Of a DNA stretch of 64,000 nucleotides, positions 17,729 through 26,770 are shown piece after piece (within the stretch, counting starts at the first letter, position 1; every line of letters begins with the position of its first letter). Source of the stretch: Eubacterium sp. AB3007 (GTDB lineage Bacteria; Bacillota; Clostridia; Peptostreptococcales; Anaerovoracaceae); NCBI RefSeq assembly GCF_000688015.1, contig NZ_JIAD01000001.1, positions 1,364,001 to 1,428,000 of the forward strand, read 5' to 3'. A model generated the notes under the pieces. It made no database searches. It was given only the letters and a program-made list of their open reading frames with translations, and was not told the DNA's origin. The position numbers were made by a program, and so were the translations under genes.

Positions 17729-18970
17729 CTACGCCCCCAGCAGGTTGCCAACAATGACCCCCAGATAGGTGCCGATCACATACCCAAAGGTACCGATGAG
17801 CATCACCGGCCCCACCAGTTTGCTCCACCCCTGAGAGATGGCCATGCCGGCCGCCGTGGTAGGCCCTCCGATGTTGGCATTGGAGGCCATGATGCAGTCT
17901 TCCAGATCGAACCGAAGCAGCTTGCCCCCCGCGAAACAGAACAACATGTTGCAGGCCACCATGATCCCGGTGAACAGGAACAGGGCAGGGGTCTGGGTGA
18001 TGATCACTATGATGGAGGCCGGTACACCGATGACGAAGAAGAACAGGTAGATGAAATACGTCCCGATCTCCTGGGATCCGTTGAGTTTCCCGATCTTGTC
18101 CCCCGCATAGGTGGCCATCAGCATGGACAGGGTGGCGATCCAGATATACTGCGAGCCGAAGAAGGCGTTGATCATGGAAAGCAGCATGTTGCTGGTAGGG
18201 ACCAGCTCCCCGATGAACCCGCCGATGAGTTTGGATAGCCAGACGATGATCACGGTGTAGGCCAGGTTCATGGCTACATCCTTCAGAGAAATCCCCTTCC
18301 GGCTCCAGAAGGCCGCCGCCTGGTTTTCGCCTCCGGCTGCGTGGCCCGCCGCCACCTCATCGATGTGGGGATGGCCGAAATGCCTGCGGAAGAATTTCAT
18401 TCCCGCGAACATGATCAGCACAAAGAAATATACCGCCATCAGCAGGTTGTCCGCCACGGTGGCGGCTCCCACCACCTCTCCGGTGACGCTGAATTCGTCC
18501 GACAATGCCGCCAGATTCAAGCTGCCGCCGATGTAAGTCCCGGTCATCATGGCCGCCACTCCGGCAGGTTCCGGCACCATGTTCTTCAGCAGTGTGAAAG
18601 AGATGGCTGCTCCCACCAGTGTCCCCACCGCGCCGATCAGGAAGATGATCAGGATCCGTCCCGTCTCCTTCCAGATCACCTTCAGGTTGCACTCCATCAG
18701 GAGCAGCGGGATCGCCATAGGCACCGCGTAGCCCCAGATGACATCGTCATACAGTGCTGAGTTGATGGGCAGGATCCCCAGGTTGGACAGGATCATGGCC
18801 AACACCAGACAAAGGATGCACCCTGAAGCTTTCGCTGCCCAGTCATACTTTTGCTCCAGATAGATCGCCAGCGCCACTCCTGCACAAAGCACGAACAACA
18901 GGCTCCATGTATCGTCAGCTGCCACCAGAGAATCTCTCCCCAGCCACGGCTGGAATATCGCACTTAACAC
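17729..18970 (-). CDS. DUF819 family membrane protein
   Basis: 413 aa, about ten membrane segments, with family landmarks MTGTYIGGSLNLAAL, NLLMAVYF and ASNANIGGPTTAAGMA. The protein resembles two-repeat carboxylate or cation transporters, but no substrate is known for DUF819. The start is a GTG after GTGAGG. It follows hemB by 27 bp and is probably cotranscribed, so export or import of a tetrapyrrole precursor is a possible role (inference from position only). Confidence 0.8.
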   Translation of the reverse strand: MLSAIFQPWLGRDSLVAADDTWSLLFVLCAGVALAIYLEQKYDWAAKASGCILCLVLAMILSNLGILPINSALYDDVIWGYAVPMAIPLLLMECNLKVIWKETGRILIIFLIGAVGTLVGAAISFTLLKNMVPEPAGVAAMMTGTYIGGSLNLAALSDEFSVTGEVVGAATVADNLLMAVYFFVLIMFAGMKFFRRHFGHPHIDEVAAGHAAGGENQAAAFWSRKGISLKDVAMNLAYTVIIVWLSKLIGGFIGELVPTSNMLLSMINAFFGSQYIWIATLSMLMATYAGDKIGKLNGSQEIGTYFIYLFFFVIGVPASIIVIITQTPALFLFTGIMVACNMLFCFAGGKLLRFDLEDCIMASNANIGGPTTAAGMAISQGWSKLVGPVMLIGTFGYVIGTYLGVIVGNLLGA

Positions 18971-18997
18971 TTTGTTACCTCACTCCGCCATTCCGGC

Positions 18998-19981
18998 TCA
19001 TCCAATCTTTCCTGCGTCGATCATTGCCGCGATTTCTTTCGCGAAGTAGGTGATATACATGCCAGCTCCCGCACGGAAGGCTCCCACTGCCATCTCTCCC
19101 ACGATGCGCTCTTCGTCGATCCAGCCCTGGGCCGCTGCCGCCTTCACCATACTGTACTCCCCGCTGACACTATAGGTAGCGATGGGGATATCGGTGGCAT
19201 CCGCCACCTCCCGAATCAGATCTCCGTAAGCCATCGCAGGCTTGACGATGAGGAAATCCGTCCCTTCCTCCACGTCCAGCATGGCCTCCTTCAGGGCCTC
19301 CCTGCGATTGTGGAAATCCATCTGATAACTCTTCCGATCACCGAACTGGGGCGCGCTGTCCGCCGCCACCCGGAAGGGACCGTAGAAGGCAGAGGCGAAT
19401 TTCACCGCGTAGGACATGATGGGGGTGTTGACGAACCCGGCTTTGTCCAGTTCCTGGCGAATGGCGGTGACGTGGCCGTCCATCATGTCGGAGGGCGCCA
19501 CCACATCCGCGCCGGCCTCCACCTGAGTGCGGGCGATCCTGGCCAGCATGGGCAGGGTGTCATCGTTGTCCACGTAGCAGTCGTGGAGGATGCCGCAGTG
19601 GCCGTGGTCGGTGTACTCGCACATACACACATCCGCGATGGCCACCATCTCCGGATGGCGCTTCTTGGTCTCCATCAGAGCGCGCTGGACGATGCCGTCC
19701 TCGGCGTAGGCCTGGCTGCCTACCGCGTCCTTGTGCTCCGGAATACCAAACATGAGGATGTTCTGCACCCCCGCCTCTGCCAGCTCATCCAGGATGTAGG
19801 GCAGCTGATCCACACTGTAGCGGAACTGCCCAGGCATGGCCTCGATGGGTTCCTTGATGTTTTCGCCGTCCTGGGCGAAGATGGGATAGATCAGAGATGC
19901 TTTGTCTACCCTGGTCTCCCGGACCATCTTCCGCATCTGCTCGGTGGTTCTCAGTCTTCTTGGTCTGACGATCATGTCCAT
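18998..19981 (-). CDS. hemB: Porphobilinogen synthase
   Basis: 327 aa, full length. Condenses two 5-aminolevulinates to porphobilinogen. RPRRLR near the N-terminus, Zn-site cysteines in DVCMCEYTDHGHCG, active-site Lys regions PIMSYAVKFASAFYGPFR and FLIVKPAMAYGD, and YSVSGEYSMVKAA. The Cys-rich motif marks the zinc-dependent type. It starts directly after the cobA-hemD stop codon (no gap) and belongs to the coupled tetrapyrrole operon. hemA and hemL are not in this window. Confidence 0.96.
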   Translation of the reverse strand: MDMIVRPRRLRTTEQMRKMVRETRVDKASLIYPIFAQDGENIKEPIEAMPGQFRYSVDQLPYILDELAEAGVQNILMFGIPEHKDAVGSQAYAEDGIVQRALMETKKRHPEMVAIADVCMCEYTDHGHCGILHDCYVDNDDTLPMLARIARTQVEAGADVVAPSDMMDGHVTAIRQELDKAGFVNTPIMSYAVKFASAFYGPFRVAADSAPQFGDRKSYQMDFHNRREALKEAMLDVEEGTDFLIVKPAMAYGDLIREVADATDIPIATYSVSGEYSMVKAAAAQGWIDEERIVGEMAVGAFRAGAGMYITYFAKEIAAMIDAGKIG

Positions 19982-21490
19982 TTACTTACGTTCTCCTTTC
20001 ATGCGGACCACCAGCTCAGCCAGGCTGTCCATGGTGGCCTTTTCTGCCATAAATGTCTGCATGCCCAGGGCATCGGCGGCGGCTAAGGTCTGTTTCCCGA
20101 TGCAGGCCGCCGCAACGGTGCTATAGTCCAGGCCTTCTGTCTGGGCGGCGAAGCCCCGGACGGTGGATGCGCTGGTGAAGACAGCGCAGTCGATCTTTCC
20201 TTCTTCGAACAAAGCCTTCTCGTCCAGCACCCCTGCGGGAGCATCCACGGTGTCGTAGGTGGCGATGTCGTCCACCTGGGCGCCTGCCTTTTCCAACTCC
20301 TCCACCAGGGTCTGGTTGCCCACGGCTGCCCGAGGGAGCAGTATCCGTTCTCCTCCCGCAAGCTGTGCTCCCAGCTCACGTCCCAGGGTGTCGCCGTCAT
20401 ACACCGAGGGCACAAAGTCTGCCAGGATCCCCCGTTTCTCCACTTCCTTGCGGGTACCGGCACCGATGGCGGCAATCTTCAGTCCCGCCAGACAGCGGAT
20501 ATCTTTCCTGGCCTCTTCCATGGTCTGGAAGAACACCCGGACGCCGGTGGGACTGGTGAACACGGCCCACTGGTAGTCCCCGGCGTGTTCCAGCGCCGCC
20601 AGGAGCGCGCTCTGGTCTTCCCGGGGAACGGTCTCGATGGAAGGCATCTCCAACACCTCAGCTCCCAGCTTCCGGAGCCGGGCGGACATGGTGGAGATCA
20701 GGCCGGCGGGCCTGGTCACGACCACCCGCCAGCCGGCCAGGGGCAGTTTCTCGTACCATGCGAACTGATCTGCCAGCTGGCAGACCCGGCCCACCACGAT
20801 GATGGCCGGAGTCTCGATGCCCTGCTTTGTCACTTCATCGTGAAGGGTGGACACGGTGGCCACCACCCGTTTCTGCCGGGCCGTCGTCCCCTGCTGGAGC
20901 ACCGCCGCCGGCATATCCGGGTCCATGCCGCCATCCAGAAGTCCCTGGCAGATCACCGGGAGCATGGCGATACCCATGAGGAACACCAGGGTGCCGCGGG
21001 TACGCACCAAGGCTTCAAAATCGATGTCGTAGTCGGCCCCCTTCCGCTTATGGCCGGTGATGATGTGCAGGGAAGAGGTGTAGTCCCGGTGGGTCACCGG
21101 AATGCCGTTATAGGCAGGAACCGCGATAGGGGAGGTGATCCCGGGGATCACCTCGTAGGGGATCCCGTGCTCTGCCAGAAGCTCCAGCTCCTCGCCGCCT
21201 CTGCCGAAGAGGAAGGGGTCGCCGCCCTTCAGGCGGACCACCTTCTTGCCTTTCTGTGCCTCTTCCAGGAGGACCTGGTCGATCTGCTCCTGGGGCATGG
21301 TGTGGTTGCCGGACCGCTTCCCCACACTGATGTATTCTGCGTCCTTTGGAAGCAGGGAGAAGATCCCGCTGCCGATCAGCGCATCGTAGACGATGAGATC
21401 TGCTTCCCGAATGACCTGCTCCGCCTTCCTGGTCAAAAGGCCGATGTCTCCGGGGCCGGCCCCCACCAGCCAGACTTTTCCTGTGCTCAT
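19982..21490 (-). CDS. cobA-hemD: Fused uroporphyrinogen-III C-methyltransferase / synthase
   Basis: 502 aa. Residues 1-245 are an SAM-dependent uroporphyrinogen-III methyltransferase (VGAGPGDIGLLT, LKGGDPFLFGRGGEE, GITSPIAVPAYNGIPVTHR); residues about 255-500 are uroporphyrinogen-III synthase (VVTRPAG, FTSPTGVR, AIGAGTRKEVEKRG, FTSASTVRGFA). The fusion turns hydroxymethylbilane into precorrin-2, a common arrangement in Clostridia that make cobalamin or sirohaem. It overlaps hemC by ATGA, so translation is coupled. Confidence 0.95.
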   Translation of the reverse strand: MSTGKVWLVGAGPGDIGLLTRKAEQVIREADLIVYDALIGSGIFSLLPKDAEYISVGKRSGNHTMPQEQIDQVLLEEAQKGKKVVRLKGGDPFLFGRGGEELELLAEHGIPYEVIPGITSPIAVPAYNGIPVTHRDYTSSLHIITGHKRKGADYDIDFEALVRTRGTLVFLMGIAMLPVICQGLLDGGMDPDMPAAVLQQGTTARQKRVVATVSTLHDEVTKQGIETPAIIVVGRVCQLADQFAWYEKLPLAGWRVVVTRPAGLISTMSARLRKLGAEVLEMPSIETVPREDQSALLAALEHAGDYQWAVFTSPTGVRVFFQTMEEARKDIRCLAGLKIAAIGAGTRKEVEKRGILADFVPSVYDGDTLGRELGAQLAGGERILLPRAAVGNQTLVEELEKAGAQVDDIATYDTVDAPAGVLDEKALFEEGKIDCAVFTSASTVRGFAAQTEGLDYSTVAAACIGKQTLAAADALGMQTFMAEKATMDSLAELVVRMKGERK

Positions 21491-22434
21491 CTGTAGACCT
21501 CCTTCATTTTCTTTGCCAGCTGGACCCCCAGTGCCTGGGCGGCCTCTGCCGCAGCTTCTGCCTCAGGCCCCTCTGGGAGCGAGCATTCCATGCTGTCCCT
21601 ATGCCAGCGCCCGGTGGGATCGTCGTAGTACAGTCCCTCCAGCCGGAGGATGGTTGGCTCCGCGGCGCGGTCTGCCGGGCGCTCTTCCCCCGCGCCTGCC
21701 TCCAGCACCGCGTGGGCGGCGATGGGGGAGGTGCAGCCGCCGTCCAGCCAACGTACAAAAGCCCTCTCTGCCAGTGCCGCGCAGGCTGCGGCCGGGTCCT
21801 CGTACCCTTCCAAACAGCTATAGTCTTCCCCCGCTCTCCCCTGGAGCACCAGGATCCCCTGGCCTGCTGCCGGGAGCATCTCCTGTGGACTGAAGTACCG
21901 GCTGATCCGATGCTCCAGCCCCAGCCTCTTCAGCCCCGCTGCCGCCAGCACGATGGCGCCGTACTGGCCTTCGTCCAGCTTCCTGAGTCTGGTCTGGACG
22001 TTGCCCCGGACGCTTTCCACCCGGGCTTGGGGAAACAGCTTTTCGATCTGGATCCGCCTCCGGAAACTGGAGCTTCCGATGGGCTTGCGGAAGTCGATCT
22101 CGGTCTCCCCTTCCGGGAGCACCAGTACGTCCCGGGGGTCCTCCCGCCGGGAGAAAGCCAGGATCGGAAGTTCCGCCGGCACCTCCATGGGCATGTCTTT
22201 CAGGCTGTGGACGGACAGGTCGCTGCGGCCGTCCACGAGGGCCTGGTCCAGCTCTTTGACGAACAGGCCCTTGCCGCCGATCTTGTCCAGTGTCTTGTTC
22301 AGGATCTTGTCCCCGGTGGTCTTCATGGTCACCAGCTCTGCCGGAATGCCTTTTGACGCAAGGAACTCCACCACTGTATTGCTTTGGATCATGGCCAGCC
22401 GGCTCTCCCGGCTGCCGATGCGAACTTTCTTCAT
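21487..22434 (-). CDS. hemC: Hydroxymethylbilane synthase (porphobilinogen deaminase)
   Basis: About 315 aa. Links four porphobilinogens. KVRIGSRESRLAMIQ at the N-terminus, KDMPMEVP, GSSSFRRRIQI, ESVRGNVQTRLRKLDEGQYGAIVLAAAGLKRLG, and LDGGCTSPIAAHA with the Cys that holds the dipyrromethane cofactor. The ATG shares a base with the sirC stop (TGATG); an in-frame TTG one codon earlier is less likely. Middle gene of the coupled run. Confidence 0.96.
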   Translation of the reverse strand: MKKVRIGSRESRLAMIQSNTVVEFLASKGIPAELVTMKTTGDKILNKTLDKIGGKGLFVKELDQALVDGRSDLSVHSLKDMPMEVPAELPILAFSRREDPRDVLVLPEGETEIDFRKPIGSSSFRRRIQIEKLFPQARVESVRGNVQTRLRKLDEGQYGAIVLAAAGLKRLGLEHRISRYFSPQEMLPAAGQGILVLQGRAGEDYSCLEGYEDPAAACAALAERAFVRWLDGGCTSPIAAHAVLEAGAGEERPADRAAEPTILRLEGLYYDDPTGRWHRDSMECSLPEGPEAEAAAEAAQALGVQLAKKMKEVYR

Positions 22435-22901
22435 CAAATGCCCTCCTCCGTCAGGATCTCGCCGATGCGCTCCCTCACTCTCCTTGCCTTCCCGTGGTCC
22501 TGACCGCTGGCACTGACGCCGATGACGGTCTCACCCTGCCGCACCAGTCCGGGGAAGTAGAAGTCGCACAAAGCTTTGTTGCTGGAGACATTTACCATGA
22601 TCCCCTGCGCTCTGCACAGGGCGGCGATCTCTTCGTTCAGCGCCGGATCATCGGTGGCGGCCAGCACCATGTCGCGCCCCTCCAGATCCTCTGGCACAAA
22701 GCCTCTCTCCTGAAGATCCACCCGGCCTTCTTCTGCCAGCCCTAACAGGTCCGGAGAAGCCTGTTTGGTGATCACGGACAGCCGCTCCACATATGGCAGC
22801 ATGGCCCGTATGCGCCGGGTGGCGATGTTGCCACCTCCTACGAACAGGATATCCTTCCCGCTGAGATCCACGAATAACGGGAAAAACGGTCTATCACTCA
22901 A
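22434..22901 (-). CDS. Precorrin-2 dehydrogenase / sirohydrochlorin synthase
   Basis: 155 aa, NAD-binding domain with VGGGNIATRR and the family block VLAATDDPALNEEIAALC, then NKALCDFYFPGLVRQG. It corresponds to the N-terminal half of CysG or to SirC/YlnF and oxidises precorrin-2 to sirohydrochlorin, the CbiK substrate. It is short for the family (the helical C-terminal part is reduced), so it probably lacks metal insertion and leaves this to CbiK. The start is a TTG overlapping the upstream stop by 4 bp. It carries an inverted ACAAAGC pair (22568/22573) within codons. Confidence 0.9.
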   Translation of the reverse strand: MSDRPFFPLFVDLSGKDILFVGGGNIATRRIRAMLPYVERLSVITKQASPDLLGLAEEGRVDLQERGFVPEDLEGRDMVLAATDDPALNEEIAALCRAQGIMVNVSSNKALCDFYFPGLVRQGETVIGVSASGQDHGKARRVRERIGEILTEEGI

Positions 22902-23986
22902 TTCTTTTTCCTCCTCTTTACGATCCAGTTGAGCACGCCGCCTGCCACGATGATCCCCAGGGCGATGCCGATAACCTTCTTGGCGGCTTCTTGGGGCACC
23001 TGGTTCTTGCTGGCGATGGTGCTGCGATAAAAGGTCAGCTGGTAGGTGATCTCCAGCGGGTCGCCCATAGCGGTAGTGTCTGCGATGACATTAAAAGGTT
23101 TGTCGAACACGGTGATGGGGATGGTAAAGGTAGAGTTTCCACCATCTGTCGCTTCGTTGACGTATTTCTTTCCGCCCACGATCATGTAGTCGTAATGGCT
23201 GCTGCTCCACAGCAGCCGGGCGTATGCCTTGTGGTTCTTCACGATGAGCCAGGTGGGGGAGCTGACGCTGGCTCTGCCGGAGCCACCGGTCATGTTCACC
23301 TCGATGGAATAGGTCCCGTCATCCCGGCTGACCTTGGCGGGCTCAGCGCTTCCCATCTGCTGTACGCCGCTGCTGCCTGCGCTGTCGGTGCCGTTTTTCT
23401 CGTCATAGTTTTTCACGGCCTCGTCGATGAGGTCGTAATCCGGCAGCTGGATCTTCAGCACGCCGGCCTGAAGACTGGTGGCATCGAACAGGATCTTCCG
23501 GTCGTACCACATGCTCTTTTTCTTGCTGAAGGCGGCGCAGTCGATGGCCATATCCAGGGCCTCCACCGGAATGGTGAACCAGGACTGTCCGTCCTTCACC
23601 TTGGGGTAGATGTAGTCGGACTTCGGCGCCTGAGCGGCCTGGGTGCCGGCTCCCAGATAGATGCACTCGTAGCTGGTGCTGTCGATGAGGATCACGGCAC
23701 TCATCTTGCCATCCTTCACCGTCAGCGTGGCCTTGCTGACCCGAAAGAATTTGGAGCTGCTGTCCACCTTGATGGTATGGCGTCCGTCTTTCACGTCGAT
23801 GCCCCGGATGGGCGTCATGCCGTACTTGCCCACTTCGCCTGCGGTAGAAGTGATCCCTGCCACCTTCTCGTAGCCGCTGGCGGCGTGCACTGTCGCCGCG
23901 AGCGGCGCCGCAGCCGCCATCATCACCAGGCACAAAGCCAAAGCGACGATCTTCAGTATTCGATTATCGTGTTCGAATCGTCTCAC
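22898..23986 (-). CDS. Surface protein with two NEAT-like domains, linked to cbiK
   Basis: About 362 aa from a GTG two bases after the cbiK stop and preceded by GGAG. Signal peptide (to about residue 38, ending TVHA), two copies of the domain also present in the lipoprotein at 15650-16147 (LTVKDGKMSAVILI ... YLGAGTQAA ... FTIPVEALD ... SMWYDRKI; then WLIVKNHKAYARLLWSS ... FTIPITVFD), and a C-terminal membrane segment with the tail VKRRKKN. The arrangement suits a membrane-anchored binding protein outside the cell. Haem, corrinoid or metal ligand is inferred from the pathway around it. Confidence 0.68.
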   Translation of the reverse strand: MRRFEHDNRILKIVALALCLVMMAAAAPLAATVHAASGYEKVAGITSTAGEVGKYGMTPIRGIDVKDGRHTIKVDSSSKFFRVSKATLTVKDGKMSAVILIDSTSYECIYLGAGTQAAQAPKSDYIYPKVKDGQSWFTIPVEALDMAIDCAAFSKKKSMWYDRKILFDATSLQAGVLKIQLPDYDLIDEAVKNYDEKNGTDSAGSSGVQQMGSAEPAKVSRDDGTYSIEVNMTGGSGRASVSSPTWLIVKNHKAYARLLWSSSHYDYMIVGGKKYVNEATDGGNSTFTIPITVFDKPFNVIADTTAMGDPLEITYQLTFYRSTIASKNQVPQEAAKKVIGIALGIIVAGGVLNWIVKRRKKN

Positions 23987-23987
23987 A

Positions 23988-24803
23988 TTATCTCCATTCT
24001 GCCAGCGGTGTTGCTTCCTGCGCATGGCGGACAAACTTCTGCTGGATCTGTTCGTATTCCCCCAGACCATTTAGATGGGCACAGATCCTGTATCCTTTTG
24101 CCTCCAAAAGGCTCTTCCAGGAGTCCGGTCCCTCTCCTGCCAGATCGTTGTTGGCGTGGTCGCCGGCGACGATCATCAGCGGCGCCAGCAGCAAGGTGTG
24201 GATGACCCCGGCCGCGGCTTCCGGGCCGGCCAATTCCTTTAGCCTTTCTTCCACTGGCTGCAGGCCCGGCGCGCCTTCCACGGTGCCCACCACCATGTCA
24301 GGCACCTGACGGCGCGCCATCAGCGCGTTCAGTTCATCGTAATCCGGTGTGGGCCGATCCTCTGAGCCGTGACCCATGAGCACCAGCACTTCCCCGGTCT
24401 GCCGGGGATAGACCTGGTCGAGGATGTCCACAAGTTCGGCTTTGTCCTCCGGGAAGAAAAGTAGGGGTCGTCCCAGCCGCACGCTCTCAAAAGCCTCAGC
24501 GTGCTCCTCCAGGATCCCGATGAGCCGGCGGTTCTCGTACCCGTCTGTCAGATGGGTGGGTTGAACCAGCACATCTGTGTAGCCCTCCTTCTCCAACCGT
24601 TCCAATGCCTCTTCCGGCGTCATGACCACCAGATCCTGCTCCCGGGCAACCTTCTTGATAATGAAGCGGCTGGTCCAGGCCCGAAAGCTATCTCGCTCCG
24701 GGAAAGCCTGCGCCAGATACGCCTCAATGGCTTCGATCGTTTTCTGACGAGTCTCCGGATACGATGTCCCGAAACTCACAATCAACAAAGCTTTCTTACT
24801 CAT
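23988..24803 (-). CDS. cbiK: Sirohydrochlorin cobaltochelatase, cytosolic
   Basis: 271 aa, no signal peptide. Same family as the lipoprotein at 16148-17323: LLIVSFGTSYPETR, VQPTHLTDGYE, LVLMGHGSEDRPTPDY with a catalytic His, and MIVAGDHANNDLAGEGPDSW with the second. It inserts cobalt into sirohydrochlorin to open the anaerobic (early-cobalt) route to B12. First gene of the coupled run cbiK - surface protein - sirC - hemC - cobA/hemD - hemB. Upstream are 310 bp of repeats (array and palindrome C). Confidence 0.93.
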   Translation of the reverse strand: MSKKALLIVSFGTSYPETRQKTIEAIEAYLAQAFPERDSFRAWTSRFIIKKVAREQDLVVMTPEEALERLEKEGYTDVLVQPTHLTDGYENRRLIGILEEHAEAFESVRLGRPLLFFPEDKAELVDILDQVYPRQTGEVLVLMGHGSEDRPTPDYDELNALMARRQVPDMVVGTVEGAPGLQPVEERLKELAGPEAAAGVIHTLLLAPLMIVAGDHANNDLAGEGPDSWKSLLEAKGYRICAHLNGLGEYEQIQQKFVRHAQEATPLAEWR

Positions 24804-24855
24804 GTTTCCTCACCTTCCCTATCGGCAGGGGCTCTGCCGTCAAACGCGGCGCGTT

Positions 24856-24986
24856 CTGCTCGGCGCGCACTCGTGCTCGTGGTCTTCTCGGCGCGCACCC
24901 GCTCTCGCGGTCTTCTCGGCGCGCACCCGCTCTCGCGGTCTTCTCGGCGCGCACCCGCTCTCGCGGTCTTCTCGGCGCGCACTCGT
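24856..24986. repeat. 28-bp GC-rich tandem array
   Basis: About four and a half copies of a unit built from TCGGCGCGCACCCGCTC and TCGCGGTCTTC. It lies between the cbiK start and palindrome C. Open frames through it (Arg/Ala-rich) are artefacts of repeat composition. Confidence 0.88.
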
Positions 24987-25015
24987 ACTCTAATGTATGT
25001 TCCAAAACCGTCACG

Positions 25016-25041
25016 ATTAATCGCTAATATTAGCGATTAAT
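25016..25041. repeat. AT-rich palindrome, copy C
   Basis: Perfect 26-bp copy with half site ATTAATCGCTAAT, followed by GCCATAAGGG, which resembles the flank of copy B. It lies 75 bp after the permease stop and 213 bp 5' of cbiK. Confidence 0.9.
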
Positions 25042-25116
25042 GCCATAAGGGTTCCATTGCATATCTGCGCGAACAGACTCACGCATCTTTGGGTGCGTTG
25101 GACGCCTGTGCCGCCG

Positions 25117-25848
25117 CTACAGGTTTTTCTTCTTATAGATGAACACCACGGATATGATGGAAAAGACCACCAGATACCCCAGGAGCACCAGGAAACCGAC
25201 GACTCCTGGTTCGCCGCCGCCGGCGATGCTGCGGATCATTTCGCAGGCCTGCGACAGGGGCAACGCCGCGATCACCTGACGGATTCCCGGGGGCATAGAC
25301 TCCGTGGAGAAAAAAGTATTGCACAGAAACGACATGGGCGTGATGATGTAGGCCGTGAAGCGAGGGGCGTCCGTGTAACTTTTGGCCAGGAAGGACAGCA
25401 CCAGCGCGATGGTGGCGAACACCGTACCGTTCAGAAACATGATCAGGAAGGACCAGCCGTTAAAGACCAGTGAGCCAGCGATGGGCAGTGTAATCAACAG
25501 GATCACTCCCGCCGCGTACATGCCCCGCAGGGCGCCGCCGATGACCTGTCCCAGGATGAACTGCCAGAGGGGCGTGGGCGAGATCATCACCTGATCCAGC
25601 GCCTTCTCGTAGAGCCGCTGCACGCTCATGTTTTGTGCCACCGCGCTGAAACTCCCCGTCATGGTGGACATCGCCACGATGCCAGGAATCAAAAAATTCA
25701 AGTACGGCTCACCGTGGGACGTGGTCTGAATGCCCAGTCCGAACACGATAAGATACATCAGTGGCGAGATAGTGGCCGCCAGTGTGATCTTGTAGAAGTC
25801 CCTGCGGAACTCCCGCCATTTTTCCCAAAGTACTGCGATAATTCCCAT
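25117..25848 (-). CDS. ABC-2 type transporter permease
   Basis: About 243 aa from the ATG after GGGAG. Six membrane segments and an ABC-2 membrane domain, with FLIPGIVAMSTMTGSFSAVAQNM, SPTPLWQFILGQVIGGA and the C-terminal IYKKKNL. Works with the ATPase encoded 40 bp upstream as a DrrAB-type exporter. Its place between cbiL and cbiK suggests tetrapyrrole or cobalt-related export, but nothing in the sequence fixes the substrate. Confidence 0.86.
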   Translation of the reverse strand: MGIIAVLWEKWREFRRDFYKITLAATISPLMYLIVFGLGIQTTSHGEPYLNFLIPGIVAMSTMTGSFSAVAQNMSVQRLYEKALDQVMISPTPLWQFILGQVIGGALRGMYAAGVILLITLPIAGSLVFNGWSFLIMFLNGTVFATIALVLSFLAKSYTDAPRFTAYIITPMSFLCNTFFSTESMPPGIRQVIAALPLSQACEMIRSIAGGGEPGVVGFLVLLGYLVVFSIISVVFIYKKKNL

Positions 25849-25888
25849 ATAACTCCCGCCGCGCGGCGGCTCCGGGTGCTGCCGCGCG

Positions 25889-26728
25889 TTATTTTCCAAG
25901 TCCGCGGCCGATCCGGGCCACGAACACATCCTCAAGCGTCGTATTGCGGAGTGCTGCATCCTTCTCCGACCGGGAGAGATAGGCGATGGCCTCCTCCCTG
26001 GCAGCAAAGTAATGGCTCTCCAGCGTCTCCTCGCTGGTCTCATCCACCGCAAACGCCCCCAGTTCATCGATCAGCGCCTGGGGGGCGGCAATGGTGTCCA
26101 GCTTGCCTTTGTTGATCAGGGCCACCCGGTCACAGAGGGACTGAGCCTCATCGATATAATGGGTGGTCAGCAGGATGGTGATCCCCGCCCCGTGGAGCTG
26201 CCGCAGCAGGTTCCACATCTGCCGGCGGGCAATAGCGTCCATGCCCGCCGTGGGCTCGTCCAGAAGCAGGATCTCCGGCTCAGTCATCAGGGCCCGGCAG
26301 ATCATCAGCTTGCGTTTCATGCCGCCGGACAGGTAACGCACCACCCGGTGACGGTATTCCGCCAGGCCTACGAACTCCAGAAGCTCATCCGACTTCTGGC
26401 GAATCACCTTCTTCGGCAGATAATACAGCCGTCCCTGGTATTCCATCACCTCATCCATGGTCATGTCCTGACGCATGGAAAACTCCTGGGTAATCACCGA
26501 GAGCTTGCTCTTCTCCGCCGAAGCTTTCCGGTCCAGTTTCCGGCCATCGATGAAGATCTCCCCCTCCGACGGTAAAAGCACCGTAGAGAGCATGCTGATG
26601 GTGGTGGTCTTCCCGGCCCCGTTGGGTCCCAGGAATCCAAAGAACTCCCCGGTGTCGATGGTCATGCTGATGTGATCCACCGCGGTGAAATCTCCGAATT
26701 TCTTTGTCAGATCGCGAATCTCGATCAT
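25889..26728 (-). CDS. ABC transporter ATP-binding protein (DrrA type)
   Basis: 279 aa. Walker A GPNGAGKTTT (about 35-44), Q-loop around VITQEFSMRQDM, signature LSGGMKRK, Walker B ILLLDEPTAGMD, H-loop LTTHYIDEA, and a short C-terminal extension. ATP-binding half of an exporter with the downstream permease. An 18-bp palindrome made of two ACAAAGC motifs sits directly upstream, in the gap to cbiL. Confidence 0.92.
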   Translation of the reverse strand: MIEIRDLTKKFGDFTAVDHISMTIDTGEFFGFLGPNGAGKTTTISMLSTVLLPSEGEIFIDGRKLDRKASAEKSKLSVITQEFSMRQDMTMDEVMEYQGRLYYLPKKVIRQKSDELLEFVGLAEYRHRVVRYLSGGMKRKLMICRALMTEPEILLLDEPTAGMDAIARRQMWNLLRQLHGAGITILLTTHYIDEAQSLCDRVALINKGKLDTIAAPQALIDELGAFAVDETSEETLESHYFAAREEAIAYLSRSEKDAALRNTTLEDVFVARIGRGLGK

Positions 26729-26740
26729 AATTTCCTCCGC

Positions 26741-26758
26741 TGCACAAAGCTTTGTGCA
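26741..26758. repeat. Inverted ACAAAGC pair
   Basis: TGCACAAAGCTTTGTGCA, an 18-bp perfect palindrome in the gap between cbiL and the ABC ATPase gene, the same layout as at 7884-7899. Confidence 0.85.
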
Positions 26759-26770
26759 CGCCGCCGCGCG

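Noticed and set aside
24802..25014. Arg/Ala-rich open frames across the 28-bp array
   Set aside because: Produced by the repeat unit length and composition in several frames at once.
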